In this document: positions 8,676 to 17,676 of the stretch, piece after piece
Layout of the letters: each line of letters starts with the position of its first letter
Numbering within the stretch: the first letter of the stretch is position 1
NCBI GenBank assembly: GCA_009777055.1
Contig: WRMQ01000013.1
Coordinates: forward strand, 1-40,528
Origin: Oscillospiraceae bacterium
GTDB taxonomy: Bacteria > Bacillota > Clostridia > Oscillospirales > Acutalibacteraceae
DNA: 40,528 nucleotides
Direction: 5' to 3'
Notes under the pieces: generated by a model
The model's input: the letters and a program-made list of their open reading frames with translations, nothing else
Database searches by the model: none
Told to the model about the DNA's origin: nothing
Translations under genes and position numbers: made by a program

Positions 8676-8984
8676 ATGGCCGAACAGGCGCTCTCGAAAA
8701 TACAGGAGGCTGAATCGCAGGCGCAGGCCCTCATCCGGGATGCCCGGGAACAAGCGGCTGAGATCATTGGCCGCGCGGAGGAAGAGGCGGCCGGGGCTTT
8801 GGCGCTGCTGAGCGAAGCCTGCGGGCAGCAGGCGCTGGAAAACAAGCGTCTGGCGCAGGCGGATAACGAGGCGGCCAGCGCTGCTTTTGCGGAGGAAACG
8901 AAGCGGCAATGCGCCGCGCTGCGGGAAGAGCTGCTGCCGCGCAAGGCGCTGGCGGTGGCCGCGGTGGTGGAAGGAGTGGCCTGA
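8676..8984 (+). CDS. ntpF: V-type ATPase peripheral stalk subunit G/H
   Basis: The 102-residue, Ala/Glu-rich protein is probably all-helical, with a right-handed-coiled-coil-like pattern in IQEAESQAQALIRDAREQAAEII. It is the first gene of the operon, where E. hirae has ntpF. The family forms the peripheral stalk with subunit E, holding the A3B3 head against subunit I. The ATG at 8676 is preceded by AAAGGAAG. The stop at 8982-8984 directly abuts the TTG start of subunit I. Confidence 0.85.
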   Translation: MAEQALSKIQEAESQAQALIRDAREQAAEIIGRAEEEAAGALALLSEACGQQALENKRLAQADNEAASAAFAEETKRQCAALREELLPRKALAVAAVVEGVA

Positions 8985-8987
8985 TTG
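8971..8987 (+). promoter_or_regulatory. ribosome binding site that fixes a TTG start for subunit I
   Basis: AAGGAG (8971-8976) lies 8 bases before TTG at 8985 but 20 bases before the first in-frame ATG (8997). The TTG start gives an N-terminus MILEMSKISVLGL that fits subunit I proteins better. Confidence 0.7.
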
Positions 8988-10943
8988 ATTCTGGAAATGA
9001 GCAAAATTTCCGTACTCGGGCTGCATTCGGAGCGAAAAGCCGTTTTAGAGGCGCTGCATAAGCGGGAGCTTGTGGAGCTAAGCCAGCCGGACGCGGCGCA
9101 TATCCGCTTTCAGGAAACCGAAAAAAGCGTCGCGCAGTTTGAGAAGTATATGCAAAGCGCGCAAGCGGCCCTCGCGGTGCTGGACAGCTATGCCCCGGAC
9201 AAGAAGCCGTCGGGCCTGTTCGCGGGCCGGCGTGTGCTGCCGGCGCAAAAATATCACATGGCCTCTTCGGACAGCGACGCGGTTTTGCGTTTGGTTTACC
9301 GCGTTCTCAGCCTGTCCGACGACATACGCGAGCACCGGGAGAGCATCCGCAAAATAGAGGCGAAGCAGACGGCGCTGGAGCCCTATCTCGCCCTGGATAT
9401 CCCGATGAACGTTTCCGGAACCCGGGATACACTGATGAAAACCGGAGCGCTCCAGGGCCTGTGGACGCGGGAAGGGCTGCAAAAAGAGCTGGAGGCGCGG
9501 GAATTGGAGGCGGCGCATGCTGAGCTTCTCAGCGCGTCGCGGGAGCATAGCTATGTCTGGTTCGTTTTCCTGAAGGCGCAGGAGAAGAGTGCGGAGGCTT
9601 TTTTGCAGAAGATCGGCTTTGTCCCGCCTCCTTTCCGCCTGTCTCAGTGGACGCCAACGCAAAAGCGCGCGCTGCTGGAGGAAGAAAAGGCCGCGCTGAT
9701 ACAGAAAATACAGGAGGCCGCCGCCGAGATCACGGAATGCGGCGAGCGGCGGCGCGACATAGAGCTTTTCTATGACCACCTGTGCCTGCGCAAGGACAAA
9801 TACCAGGCGCTGGCCCGCATGGGCATGATGGAGCACAGCTTCCTGCTGGAGGGATATATCCCGAAAAAGCAGGGAGAAAGCCTCCGGCAGCTGCTGGAGG
9901 ACAAATGGACGGTGTGCGTGGAGCTGGCGGCGCCGGAGCATCCGGAGGACGTGCCGGTGATGTTCCAGAACAACCTCTTCGCCGCGCCGGTGGAAACCAT
10001 CACCGAGACCTACAGCATGCCCTCCCCCACAGACGTCGATCCCAATCCGGTCATGGCCTTTTTTTACTACCTGTTTTTTGGCATGATGTTCAGCGACGCG
10101 GGCTACGGGCTGCTGCTGGCGCTGGTCTGCGGCTATCTCGGCTTCAGTAAGCAGCTGGAAAAAGCCAAGCGGAAGAACTACCGGATGTTCTTCTTCTGCG
10201 GGCTTTCCACCGTGTTTTGGGGCCTGATGTTCGGCAGCTTCTTCGGGGACATGACCTATACAGTGGCCTCCGCGTTTTTTGGAAAGGAGTTCTCGCTGGC
10301 GCCCCTTTGGCTGGATCCGATCAACCAGGCCATGCAGCTGCTGATTGCCAGCGTGGCCTTGGGCCTGGTGCAGATTCTGGCGGGGCTGGGGCTGAAATTC
10401 TACGCCCTGTGCAAACAGAAAAAATACATAGACGCCATATGCGACGCGGGTTTTTGGATGCTCACGCTGCTGGGAATCGGCGGCTTTGCCGCCGGAGCGG
10501 CGATTCCCGCGCTGAAAACCGCCGGCATGTGGGCCGCTATCGCGGGCGCGGCGGGGCTGGTGGCTACCGGCGGGCGGAAAAGCAAGAACATCTTCGGGAA
10601 GGTGCTCGGCGGCATCACAGGGCTGTATGACATCACGGGCTATGCCAGCGACGCGCTGTCCTACTGCCGTCTGATGGCGCTGGGGCTTGCCACGGGCTCC
10701 ATCTCGAATGTGGTTAACATGCTGTGCGCCATGTTCGGCAAATCCGTGCTCGGGGTGATTCTGTTCATCGTTGTCGCTGTCGCCGGGCATGGGATGAACT
10801 TTGCCATCAATGCGCTGGGGGCCTACGTGCACACCAACCGCCTGCAATACGTGGAGTTTTTCAGCAAGTTCTACGAGGGCGGCGGCAGAAGGTTCACTCC
10901 GCTGCAAATGCGCACAAAATACCATCAATTTTCAGAAGAATAA
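8985..10943 (+). CDS. ntpI: V-type ATPase subunit I (membrane stator, a-subunit equivalent)
   Basis: This 652-residue protein has the usual length. The N-terminal half is cytoplasmic and helical, and the C-terminal half (from about 350) has around seven to eight membrane spans beginning after VDPNPVMAFFYYLFFGMMFSDAGYG. It provides the ion half-channels facing the K ring. The two arginines expected from the E. hirae model lie in LSYCRLMALGLA and in the last block, HTNRLQYVEFF. The start is TTG, set by the ribosome binding site position. It sits between the stalk gene and the proteolipid gene, as in E. hirae. Confidence 0.95.
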   Translation: MILEMSKISVLGLHSERKAVLEALHKRELVELSQPDAAHIRFQETEKSVAQFEKYMQSAQAALAVLDSYAPDKKPSGLFAGRRVLPAQKYHMASSDSDAVLRLVYRVLSLSDDIREHRESIRKIEAKQTALEPYLALDIPMNVSGTRDTLMKTGALQGLWTREGLQKELEARELEAAHAELLSASREHSYVWFVFLKAQEKSAEAFLQKIGFVPPPFRLSQWTPTQKRALLEEEKAALIQKIQEAAAEITECGERRRDIELFYDHLCLRKDKYQALARMGMMEHSFLLEGYIPKKQGESLRQLLEDKWTVCVELAAPEHPEDVPVMFQNNLFAAPVETITETYSMPSPTDVDPNPVMAFFYYLFFGMMFSDAGYGLLLALVCGYLGFSKQLEKAKRKNYRMFFFCGLSTVFWGLMFGSFFGDMTYTVASAFFGKEFSLAPLWLDPINQAMQLLIASVALGLVQILAGLGLKFYALCKQKKYIDAICDAGFWMLTLLGIGGFAAGAAIPALKTAGMWAAIAGAAGLVATGGRKSKNIFGKVLGGITGLYDITGYASDALSYCRLMALGLATGSISNVVNMLCAMFGKSVLGVILFIVVAVAGHGMNFAINALGAYVHTNRLQYVEFFSKFYEGGGRRFTPLQMRTKYHQFSEE

Positions 10944-10998
10944 ACGCTTCTGCGAATGAAATATTAACAAACAAAATAAAAAGAAGGCAGGTTTTCTC

Positions 10999-11484
10999 AT
11001 GAATTATGGTTTGCTGTTAGCGTTCCTTGGGGTTGTGATGTCCATTGTCGTCACCGCCGTAGGCTCCGCGCGGGGGGTTGGCATGGCCAGCGAGGCCGCC
11101 GCCGCCGTGGTGGCCGACGACCCGTCAAAGTTTGGACGGCTGCTGATTTTGCAGCTGCTGCCCGGCACGCAGGGGCTTTACGGCTTCATCATCAGCATCA
11201 TGGTGATGACCAATATCGGCATTCTGGGCGGTGAGCCGCCGAAAGATATCTGGACAGGCCTGCTTTTTTTCGTCGCCTGCCTGTCGGTTTCCATCGGAGG
11301 CTTTTTTTCCGCCATCCTGCAGAGCAGAGTCTGCATCTCCGGCGTGAACATCATCGCGAAAAAGCCGGCGGAAAGCGCGAAGGCTATCGTTTCCGGCTCG
11401 CTGGTGGAGCTTTACGCGCTGATTTCGTTCATCGTGTCCCTGCTGCTGGTGACAAACGTGAACAATGTGGTGGCGATGTTATGA
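10999..11484 (+). CDS. ntpK: V-type ATPase proteolipid subunit K (rotor ring), Na+-type signature
   Basis: The 161-residue protein has four membrane helices (two fused hairpins) and forms the rotor ring. By alignment with E. hirae NtpK, Na+ ligands L61, T64, Q65, Q110 and E139 correspond here to L54, T57 and Q58 (LQLLPGTQGLYGF), Q108 (AILQSRV) and E137 (LVELYALI). All five are kept, which predicts Na+ coupling. The usual ion-carrying glutamate is present only in the second hairpin, as in the V-type. The ATG has an AAGGCAGG site upstream. The stop overlaps the subunit E start (ATGA). Confidence 0.95.
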   Translation: MNYGLLLAFLGVVMSIVVTAVGSARGVGMASEAAAAVVADDPSKFGRLLILQLLPGTQGLYGFIISIMVMTNIGILGGEPPKDIWTGLLFFVACLSVSIGGFFSAILQSRVCISGVNIIAKKPAESAKAIVSGSLVELYALISFIVSLLLVTNVNNVVAML

Positions 11485-11906
11485 GCGCCCTGGATAAAAT
11501 CGTGGAGGAAATCACGGCGCAGGCACAGGCCCGGGCGGATGAAATTCTGGCCGAGGCGGAGCGGCAGGCCGGCGAAATCCGCGCGCGGAGCCAGGCGCAG
11601 TGCGAAGCTTTTCAGCGGCAATTTGAGCGGGACAGCGAGCCGGAGCTGCGGGAAAGCGCGGCCCGGAGGCAGGGGGCCGACCGGCAGGCCCGCCGTCTGG
11701 CGCTGCTCCAAACGCGCAGCGAGCTCCTCGACGAGATCATGGCCGAGGCGAAGGCAGCGCTTGCGCGGCAGGCCGGCCCGGAACGCTTTCAGACGCTTTG
11801 GCAGGGGGATGTTCTGCTGAACAACTCCCTCGACGCGATTTTTGAGGCGGAGGAGCAGACCCTGCGGGACAGGGCGTACGCTGCTCTGACGGGGGGCAAG
11901 GCATGA
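11481..11906 (+). CDS. ntpE: V-type ATPase peripheral stalk subunit E, short form
   Basis: The position between K and C and the helical, Glu/Arg/Ala-rich N-terminus (VEEITAQAQARADEILAEAE) identify subunit E, which pairs with the G/H subunit. At 141 residues it is clearly shorter than the usual 185-210; the C-terminal globular head that binds the catalytic hexamer seems reduced. Both ends overlap neighbours by four bases (ATGA), so a frameshift at the gene ends is unlikely. Identity rests on context plus composition. Confidence 0.82.
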   Translation: MSALDKIVEEITAQAQARADEILAEAERQAGEIRARSQAQCEAFQRQFERDSEPELRESAARRQGADRQARRLALLQTRSELLDEIMAEAKAALARQAGPERFQTLWQGDVLLNNSLDAIFEAEEQTLRDRAYAALTGGKA

Positions 11907-12739
11907 GAGACAGCGACTATCTGTACGCCTGCGCCTTCGTGCGTATTCTGGAAAGCAGAATGCTCGGCAGGGCGGATTACGAGACCCTGCTGGGCGCGGC
12001 TTCCCATGAGGACGCGCTGCGGTATCTTTCGGACAAAGGCCGCGGAAGCGCCGGAGAGGATCTGACCGAAACCTGGAACGAGGTCAAGGCCGCCTGCCCG
12101 GAGGACGCGCCGCTGGATATCCTGCTGTACCAAAACGATTTTCATAACCTGAAGGCGATTCTAAAGGCGCTGTTCAGCGGGGCGGATTATATGCCGCTGA
12201 TGCTGGAGCCCTATACCATCGCGCCGGATATCATTCATCGCGCGGCCGCGGAGGGAAAGCTGGAGGGTCTGCCGGCGCTGCTGCGGCAGCCCGCCGTGGA
12301 GGCATATGAAATCCTCGCGCGGGACGGAGACGGGCAGGCGGCGGAAATCCTGCTGGATCAGGCCCTGTTCGCCGTTATAGCCGAAACCGCGAAGCAATCG
12401 AAGAACGCCTTTCTGATCCAGTGGGCGGATTTGAATATCCGGCTGATCAACACGAAAACGGCGCTGCGCGGCGGGCCGCAAAGCGCCATGCTTGGCGACC
12501 GGCGAACCATGGCCGGCGCGCCGAAGGATTCCATCACGGCGCTGGAGCTGTGGTGCGACAACCAATTGATTCAATACTTAAAAATCAACCGGCAAAAGCT
12601 CTTCGGCTTCGAGCCCGTCTTCGCGTTTCTGGCGGGCAGGCAATTTGAATGGCAGGCGTTGCGCATCATTCTGTCGGGGCTGCGGCGCGGGATTCCGGCG
12701 GGAGCTTTGCGGGAAAGGCTGCGTGATTTATATGTATAG
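11903..12739 (+). CDS. ntpC: V-type ATPase subunit C (d-type, central stalk to ring coupler)
   Basis: The 278-residue helical protein contains RILESRMLGRADYETLLGAA near the start, matching the repeated helical units of archaeal/bacterial subunit C, which sits as a funnel on the K ring and takes up the D/F rotor. Family members are usually about 320-350 residues, so this is a compact version. It overlaps subunit E (ATGA), and its last codons overlap the start of subunit F. Confidence 0.88.
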   Translation: MRDSDYLYACAFVRILESRMLGRADYETLLGAASHEDALRYLSDKGRGSAGEDLTETWNEVKAACPEDAPLDILLYQNDFHNLKAILKALFSGADYMPLMLEPYTIAPDIIHRAAAEGKLEGLPALLRQPAVEAYEILARDGDGQAAEILLDQALFAVIAETAKQSKNAFLIQWADLNIRLINTKTALRGGPQSAMLGDRRTMAGAPKDSITALELWCDNQLIQYLKINRQKLFGFEPVFAFLAGRQFEWQALRIILSGLRRGIPAGALRERLRDLYV

Positions 12740-13052
12740 CATCGGCGTGATCGGCGACTATGACAGCATCTGCGGGTTTTCCGCGCTGGGCTTCGATATT
12801 TTCCCTGTGGAGTCAGCGGAACGGGCGCGGAAAGAGCTGCGCGCGCTGGCCGGCGGCGGATACGGGATCATCTATATCACGGAGCCGTTCGTGGAGGAGC
12901 TGGAGGCCGACTGCGCGCTTTACGAGGAGCGGCCCGTGCCCTGCGTGATTCCCATTCCCGCCTGCACCGCCGCGCTGGGCGCCGGGGAAGCGCGCCTGAA
13001 GCGTTACGTGGAGCGGGCGGTGGGTTCCGATATTATTTTTGGGGAGCAATGA
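12732..13052 (+). CDS. ntpG: V-type ATPase subunit F (central rotor)
   Basis: The start was set at ATG 12732, inside the end of subunit C, giving 106 residues beginning [20 protein letters not shown]. This is the usual N-terminus of subunit F with its GD...GF..LG pattern. The ORF track's longer start (12645) only reads into subunit [15 protein letters not shown] is the expected central strand-helix. The protein binds subunit D in the rotor. The symbol follows the E. hirae naming, where this position is ntpG. Confidence 0.9.
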   Translation: MYSIGVIGDYDSICGFSALGFDIFPVESAERARKELRALAGGGYGIIYITEPFVEELEADCALYEERPVPCVIPIPACTAALGAGEARLKRYVERAVGSDIIFGEQ

Positions 13053-13053
13053 T

Positions 13054-14832
13054 ATGAGCACAAGCAAAGGAATCATCCGAAAGGTCTCAGGGCCGTTGGT
13101 GGTGGCAAGCGGTATGCGCGGCGCGAATATGTTCGACGTGGTGCATGTCAGCCGCTTCGGGCTCATCGGCGAAGTGATTGAGATGCATGGCGATCTGGCC
13201 TCCATTCAGGTCTACGAGGAGACCTCCGGCCTGGGCCCGGGCGAGGCGGTGGATTCCACCGGCAGCCCGCTGAGCGTGGAGCTCGGGCCGGGGCTGGTGG
13301 GCAGCATCTACGACGGCATACAGCGTCCATTGGACGCGATCAAGCGGCAGATTGGCGCAAGCCTGGAGCGCGGCGTGCAGGTGCCGTCCCTGGACCGCGA
13401 AAAGAAATGGTCCTTCACCCCCGCCAAGCAGGCGGGCGAGCTCGTTGTGCCCGGCGATATCCTGGGTACGGTGCGGGAGACCGCGGTCGTCCTGCACAAG
13501 ATAATGGTCCCCCAGGGCTGCGAGGGAGAGCTTCTTTCGCTGCGGGAGGGGGAATATACCGTAACGGAGCCCATCGGAGAAATCAAGAAAAGTGACGGCG
13601 GCGTTTTGCCGCTGACCCTCATGCAGAAATGGCCGGTGCGCAAGGGCCGCCCTTACCGGGAAAAGCTGCCGCCGGACGTTCCCCTGGTCACCGGGCAGCG
13701 TGTGATTGATACGCTGTTCCCCATTGCCAGGGGCGGCGTGGCGGCGGTGCCGGGGCCCTTTGGCAGCGGCAAAACCGTGGTGCAGCATCAGCTGGCCAAG
13801 TGGGCGCAGGCCGACATCGTGGTCTATATCGGCTGCGGCGAGCGCGGCAATGAGATGACCGACGTGCTCAACGAGTTCCCGCAAATTAAGGACCCCAAGA
13901 CCGGGAAAACCCTCATGGAGCGCACGGTGCTCATCGCCAATACCTCCGACATGCCGGTGGCGGCCCGGGAGGCCTCGGTCTACACGGGCATCACCATTGC
14001 GGAATATTTCCGGGACATGGGCTACAGCGTGGCGCTGATGGCCGATTCCACCTCCCGCTGGGCGGAGGCCCTGCGCGAGATGTCCGGGCGGCTGGAGGAA
14101 ATGCCGGGCGAGGAGGGCTATCCGGCCTATCTGGGCAGCCGTTTGGCGGGCTTTTATGAGCGCGCCGGCCGCGTCATTACGCTGGGACAGGAGGGCCGCG
14201 AGGGCGTGCTGAGCGTCATCGGCGCAGTGTCGCCGCCGGGCGGAGACATGTCCGAGCCGGTCACGCAGGCAACCCTGCGCATCGTCAAGGTGTTTTGGGG
14301 CCTGGATTCCGCGCTGGCCTACCGCAGGCATTTCCCGGCGGTGAACTGGCTGTCCAGCTACTCGCTTTATCTGGACAGCATGCAGGATTGGTACAAAAGC
14401 AACGCGGGAGCGGACTGGCCGGATATGCGCGGCCGGATCATGATGCTTTTGCAGGAGGAGGCGGAGCTGGACGAGATCGTCAAGCTCGTGGGGATGGACG
14501 CCCTGAGCGGCGCCGACATCGTCAAGCTGGAAACCGCGCGCTCCATCCGGGAGGATTTTCTCCATCAGGACGCGTTCCACGAGGTGGACACCTATTCCTC
14601 CCTGCAGCGGCAGCATTGCATGATGCGGCTGGTGCTCGGTTTTTATGACAGGTCCATGGCGGCGCTGGATAAAGGCGTGCGCGTGAACAAGCTGGCCGCG
14701 CTGCCCGTGCGGGAGAAAATCGGGCGGTTCAAATATATCGCCGAGGAGCGCATCGCGCCGGAATACGAGGCGGCCGTGCTGGAGATGCAAAAAGAATTCG
14801 CCGCGCTGACAGCGAAGGAGGAGGAGGGCTGA
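13054..14832 (+). CDS. ntpA: V-type ATPase catalytic subunit A
   Basis: The start ATG 13054 has GGGGAG seven bases upstream; the ORF track start is a TTG inside that site. The protein is 592 residues, the normal length. The P-loop [13 protein letters not shown] lies near residue 235, the catalytic Glu segment is [12 protein letters not shown], and Walker B region [19 protein letters not shown] follows. The A-subunit-specific insertion lies before the P-loop. It alternates with subunit B in the catalytic hexamer. Stop and next start are separated by a single base. Confidence 0.98.
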   Translation: MSTSKGIIRKVSGPLVVASGMRGANMFDVVHVSRFGLIGEVIEMHGDLASIQVYEETSGLGPGEAVDSTGSPLSVELGPGLVGSIYDGIQRPLDAIKRQIGASLERGVQVPSLDREKKWSFTPAKQAGELVVPGDILGTVRETAVVLHKIMVPQGCEGELLSLREGEYTVTEPIGEIKKSDGGVLPLTLMQKWPVRKGRPYREKLPPDVPLVTGQRVIDTLFPIARGGVAAVPGPFGSGKTVVQHQLAKWAQADIVVYIGCGERGNEMTDVLNEFPQIKDPKTGKTLMERTVLIANTSDMPVAAREASVYTGITIAEYFRDMGYSVALMADSTSRWAEALREMSGRLEEMPGEEGYPAYLGSRLAGFYERAGRVITLGQEGREGVLSVIGAVSPPGGDMSEPVTQATLRIVKVFWGLDSALAYRRHFPAVNWLSSYSLYLDSMQDWYKSNAGADWPDMRGRIMMLLQEEAELDEIVKLVGMDALSGADIVKLETARSIREDFLHQDAFHEVDTYSSLQRQHCMMRLVLGFYDRSMAALDKGVRVNKLAALPVREKIGRFKYIAEERIAPEYEAAVLEMQKEFAALTAKEEEG

Positions 14833-14833
14833 C

Positions 14834-16207
14834 ATGCCGAAGGAATACCGAACCATTCAGGAGGTGGCAGGGCCGCTGATGCTCGTCCATGGCGTTGAGG
14901 GCGTAAGCTATAACGAGCTGGGCGAAATCAAAACGGCGAAGGGCGAAACCCGCCGCTGCCGCGTGCTGGAAATCAACGGCACCGACGCTCTGGTGCAGCT
15001 GTTTGAAAGCAGCGAGGGCATCAGCCCGCAGGACAGCACCGTGCGTTTTCTGGGCCACGGCATCACCATGGGCGTTTCGCGGGATATCCTGGGCCGTGTG
15101 TTTGACGGCATGGGCGTTCCGGCGGACGGGGGCCCGGCCATTATACCGGAGCGGCGCCCGGACATCAACGGCGTGCCCATGAACCCCACGGCGCGCGATT
15201 ATCCGGAGGAGTTCATTCAAACCGGCATCAGCGCCATCGACGGCCTGAACACCCTGGTGCGCGGGCAGAAGCTGCCCATCTTTTCGGCCAGCGGGCTGCC
15301 TCACGCGCAGCTGGCGGCGCAGATCGCGCGGCAGGCGAAGGTGCCCGGCAGCGAGCAGAGCTTCGCGGTGGTCTTCGCGGCCATCGGCATCACATTCGAG
15401 GAAGCCAATTTCTTCATCAACGATTTCAAAAAGACCGGGGCCATCGAGCATTCGGTGTTGTTCGTCAACCTCGCCAACGACCCGGCCATCGAACGCATCG
15501 CCGCGCCGCGCATGGCCCTGACGGCGGCGGAATATCTGGCCTTTGACCAGGGCATGCACGTGCTTGTGATCATGACCGATGTCACCAACTACGCCGACGC
15601 GCTGCGGGAGGTTTCGGCCGCCCGCAAGGAGGTGCCGGGCCGGCGCGGCTACCCGGGCTATATGTACACCGACCTGGCGTCCATCTATGAGCGGGCCGGG
15701 CGGCTCGAGGGCAGGGACGGCAGCATCACGCTCATCCCCATCCTCAGCATGCCGGAGGACGACAAGACCCACCCCATCCCCGATTTGACGGGCTATATCA
15801 CCGAGGGGCAGATCATCCTCAGCCGCGAGCTGCACCGGAAGAACATCCTGCCGCCCATCGACGTGCTGCCATCCCTTTCCCGCCTGAAGGACAAAGGCAT
15901 CGGCGCGGGCAAAACAAGGGAGGATCACGCGAACACCATGAACCAGCTCTTCGCGGCCTATGCCCGTGGAAAGGAAGCAAAGGAGCTCATGGTGATTCTG
16001 GGCGAGGCCGCCCTGACCGACATCGACAAGCTCTACGCCAAATTCGCGGAGGCCTTCGAAAAGGAGTATGTGTCACAGGGCTACGGCGCGAACCGCGGCA
16101 TTGAGGAGACGCTGGACATTGGCTGGCGGCTGCTGTCTATCCTGCCCCGGGCGGAATTGAAGCGTATCCGGGATGAATTTTTGGACGCGTATTACGTGGA
16201 GGGCTGA
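14834..16207 (+). CDS. ntpB: V-type ATPase regulatory subunit B
   Basis: The 457-residue protein lacks a canonical P-loop at the A-subunit position, having [18 protein letters not shown] instead, which is diagnostic of the non-catalytic B subunit. [20 protein letters not shown] and the arginine-containing [19 protein letters not shown] are conserved B-subunit blocks that contribute to the A/B interface. The ATG at 14834 follows a GGAGGAGG-rich ribosome binding site within the end of subunit A. Confidence 0.98.
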   Translation: MPKEYRTIQEVAGPLMLVHGVEGVSYNELGEIKTAKGETRRCRVLEINGTDALVQLFESSEGISPQDSTVRFLGHGITMGVSRDILGRVFDGMGVPADGGPAIIPERRPDINGVPMNPTARDYPEEFIQTGISAIDGLNTLVRGQKLPIFSASGLPHAQLAAQIARQAKVPGSEQSFAVVFAAIGITFEEANFFINDFKKTGAIEHSVLFVNLANDPAIERIAAPRMALTAAEYLAFDQGMHVLVIMTDVTNYADALREVSAARKEVPGRRGYPGYMYTDLASIYERAGRLEGRDGSITLIPILSMPEDDKTHPIPDLTGYITEGQIILSRELHRKNILPPIDVLPSLSRLKDKGIGAGKTREDHANTMNQLFAAYARGKEAKELMVILGEAALTDIDKLYAKFAEAFEKEYVSQGYGANRGIEETLDIGWRLLSILPRAELKRIRDEFLDAYYVEG

Positions 16208-16210
16208 GGC

Positions 16211-16876
16211 ATGGCGGTGTTAAACGTGAGCCCCACCCGCATGGAGCTGACCCGCATGAAAAAACGGCTTGCGGTGGCCGTAAAAGGGCATAAGCTGTTA
16301 AAAGACAAGCGCGACGAGCTGATGCGCCGCTTTCTGGATATGATCCGCGAGACAAAGGAGCTGCGCGGGCGGGTGGAGGAGGCGATTCGGGAGGCCAACC
16401 ACGGCTTCGCCCTCACGGCGGCGCTGCTGCGGCGGGAGGCCCTGGTTTCCGCGCTGATGCTGCCCAAGCAGAGCGTGAGCCTGGATATCGCCTCGAAAAA
16501 CGTGATGGGCGTGGAGGTCCCCGTGTTCAGCATCCAGCAAAAAACGCCGGGCGAGGATGCCCTGTCTTACGGCTACGCCTTTACCAGCGGCGATCTGGAT
16601 AATTCGATTATGCGTTTGTCAAAAATTTTGCCGGAGCTGCTGCTGCTCGCCCAGCAGGAAAAAACGGCGCAGCTGCTGGCCGCGGAGATCGAAAAAACCA
16701 GGCGGCGCGTCAACGCGCTTGAATATATCATGATACCGGATTACCGGGACACCATCCGCTATATCACCATGAAGCTGGATGAAAACGAGCGCAGCAACCT
16801 GACGCGCCTGATGAAAGTAAAGGATATGATGGTCGAAAAGCAAATTGAGATACGCAGGCGGCAGGCCGGGCATTAA
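16211..16876 (+). CDS. ntpD: V-type ATPase subunit D (central rotor shaft)
   Basis: The 221-residue protein has the long N- and C-terminal helices of the central shaft. It begins VSPTRMELTRMKKRLAVAVKGHKLLKDK, the strongly conserved start of subunit D, and ends with the helical pair containing RRRVNALEYIMIPDYRDTI. It turns inside the A3B3 head with subunit F. GGAGGG lies just before the ATG, three bases after the subunit B stop. It is the last gene of the operon. Confidence 0.97.
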   Translation: MAVLNVSPTRMELTRMKKRLAVAVKGHKLLKDKRDELMRRFLDMIRETKELRGRVEEAIREANHGFALTAALLRREALVSALMLPKQSVSLDIASKNVMGVEVPVFSIQQKTPGEDALSYGYAFTSGDLDNSIMRLSKILPELLLLAQQEKTAQLLAAEIEKTRRRVNALEYIMIPDYRDTIRYITMKLDENERSNLTRLMKVKDMMVEKQIEIRRRQAGH

Positions 16877-16913
16877 TCCAATTATTTCCGCGGGGCCCGG
16901 GATTCCCAAAACC

Positions 16914-16943
16914 TGCATAACTTGCCAGCTTCCTGAAATACTA
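16914..16943 (+). promoter_or_regulatory. candidate sigma-G promoter for spoVT
   Basis: TGCATA (16914-16919), a 17-base spacer and AATACTA (16937-16943) differ by one base each from TGAATA and CATACTA, the forms usual for forespore sigma-G promoters. B. subtilis spoVT is known to be sigma-G dependent, which fits. Confidence 0.55.
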
Positions 16944-16981
16944 CTTCATGAAACCACAATTTACAAAAAGGATGATGGAAC

Positions 16982-17521
16982 ATGAAGGCAACAGGAATTG
17001 TGCGGCGGATCGACGATCTGGGCCGTGTGGTCATACCAAAAGAGATCCGCCGGACGATGCGCATTCGGGAAGGCGACCCGCTCGAAATCTTCACCGACGC
17101 CGACGGCGAGGTCATTTTCAAGAAGTATTCCCCGGTGGGCGAGCTTTCCTCCACGACGAAGCAGTATGCCGAGGTGCTCTTCCGCGGGACGAATCTGCCC
17201 ATTCTGATCACCGACCGGGACCGGGTGATCGCCTGCGCGGGGCTTTCGAAGAAGGAGGCTGTCGACCGCAGGGTGAGCTCCACCCTGGAAACGATCATCG
17301 AAAACCGCACGAACTTTATTTCCACCGCGGACAGCGAGCGCCTGCGCCCCGTGGAGGGCCTTGAACGCGAGGCAGCCGTGGCCAGCCCCATCATCGGCGG
17401 GGGCGATGTTTCCGGCTGCGTGATCATGCTGATGAGCGAAAGCGGCGCGTTCCCCACGCAGACGGAGGTCAAGCTGATTCAGGTAGCGGCATCGTTTTTA
17501 GGGCGGCAGATGGAAGAGTAG
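16982..17521 (+). CDS. spoVT: stage V sporulation protein T (AbrB-family regulator)
   Basis: The 179-residue length matches SpoVT (178 in B. subtilis). The N-terminal AbrB swapped-hairpin DNA-binding domain spans about 1-50 (MKATGIVRRIDDLGRVVIP, then KEIRRTMRIREGDPLEIF). The rest is a GAF-like domain (LPILITDRDRVIACAG, then SPIIGGGDVSGCVIM). SpoVT tunes forespore gene expression, so this marks the organism as a spore-former. The ATG is preceded by AAGGATGA. Confidence 0.96.
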   Translation: MKATGIVRRIDDLGRVVIPKEIRRTMRIREGDPLEIFTDADGEVIFKKYSPVGELSSTTKQYAEVLFRGTNLPILITDRDRVIACAGLSKKEAVDRRVSSTLETIIENRTNFISTADSERLRPVEGLEREAAVASPIIGGGDVSGCVIMLMSESGAFPTQTEVKLIQVAASFLGRQMEE

Positions 17522-17533
17522 TAAAAAATTCGC

Positions 17534-17559
17534 GGGGCGGGAGCGTAAGCTCCCGCCCC
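17534..17559. terminator. strong hairpin between spoVT and the tag cluster, probably bidirectional
   Basis: An 11-bp perfect stem GGGGCGGGAGC/GCTCCCGCCCC with a GTAA loop lies 12 bases after the spoVT stop. Read on the minus strand, the stem is followed by GCGAATTTTTT, so it can end the converging minus-strand cluster. On the plus strand it is followed only by TTGAGCTT. Confidence 0.75.
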
Positions 17560-17676
17560 TTGAGCTTCATCAGGGCCGCCGCTGGTCAAGCTGGCTTACT
17601 GCTGTTCTATCGGCATATTCTGTACCTCCTGCGCCAATCTCATGATCTCCGGCATCTCCTTCGGGCTATAGCTTTA
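17560..17676 (-). pseudogene. decayed sixth tag-bearing gene (relative of the 21989-23182 gene) with internal deletion
   Basis: Directly after and in frame with the stop of the preceding gene, the minus strand reads SYSPKEMPEIMRLAQE then VQNMPIEQQ and a stop. The intact gene at 21989-23182 has SYSPKKKPEILKLAEE then MQNMSIEQQ. Similarity continues past the stop (ACCAGCGGCGG) and then jumps to GCCCTGATGAAGCTCAA, a 17-base perfect match to a segment near the 3' end of the same gene (+ strand around 22086-22103). The tag's first twelve residues are missing. This is best read as a duplicated copy that lost its 5' end and most of its body. The preceding gene's terminal Leu and stop correspond to the Pro-Glu of the lost tag (CCG GAA changed to CTG TAA). 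Confidence 0.7.

Noticed and set aside
9078-10928. 616-residue minus-strand ORF opposite subunit I, and the 589-residue one at 13087-14856 opposite subunit A
   Set aside because: Antisense shadows of well-identified ATPase genes, rich in Arg/His/Gln with no domain pattern.
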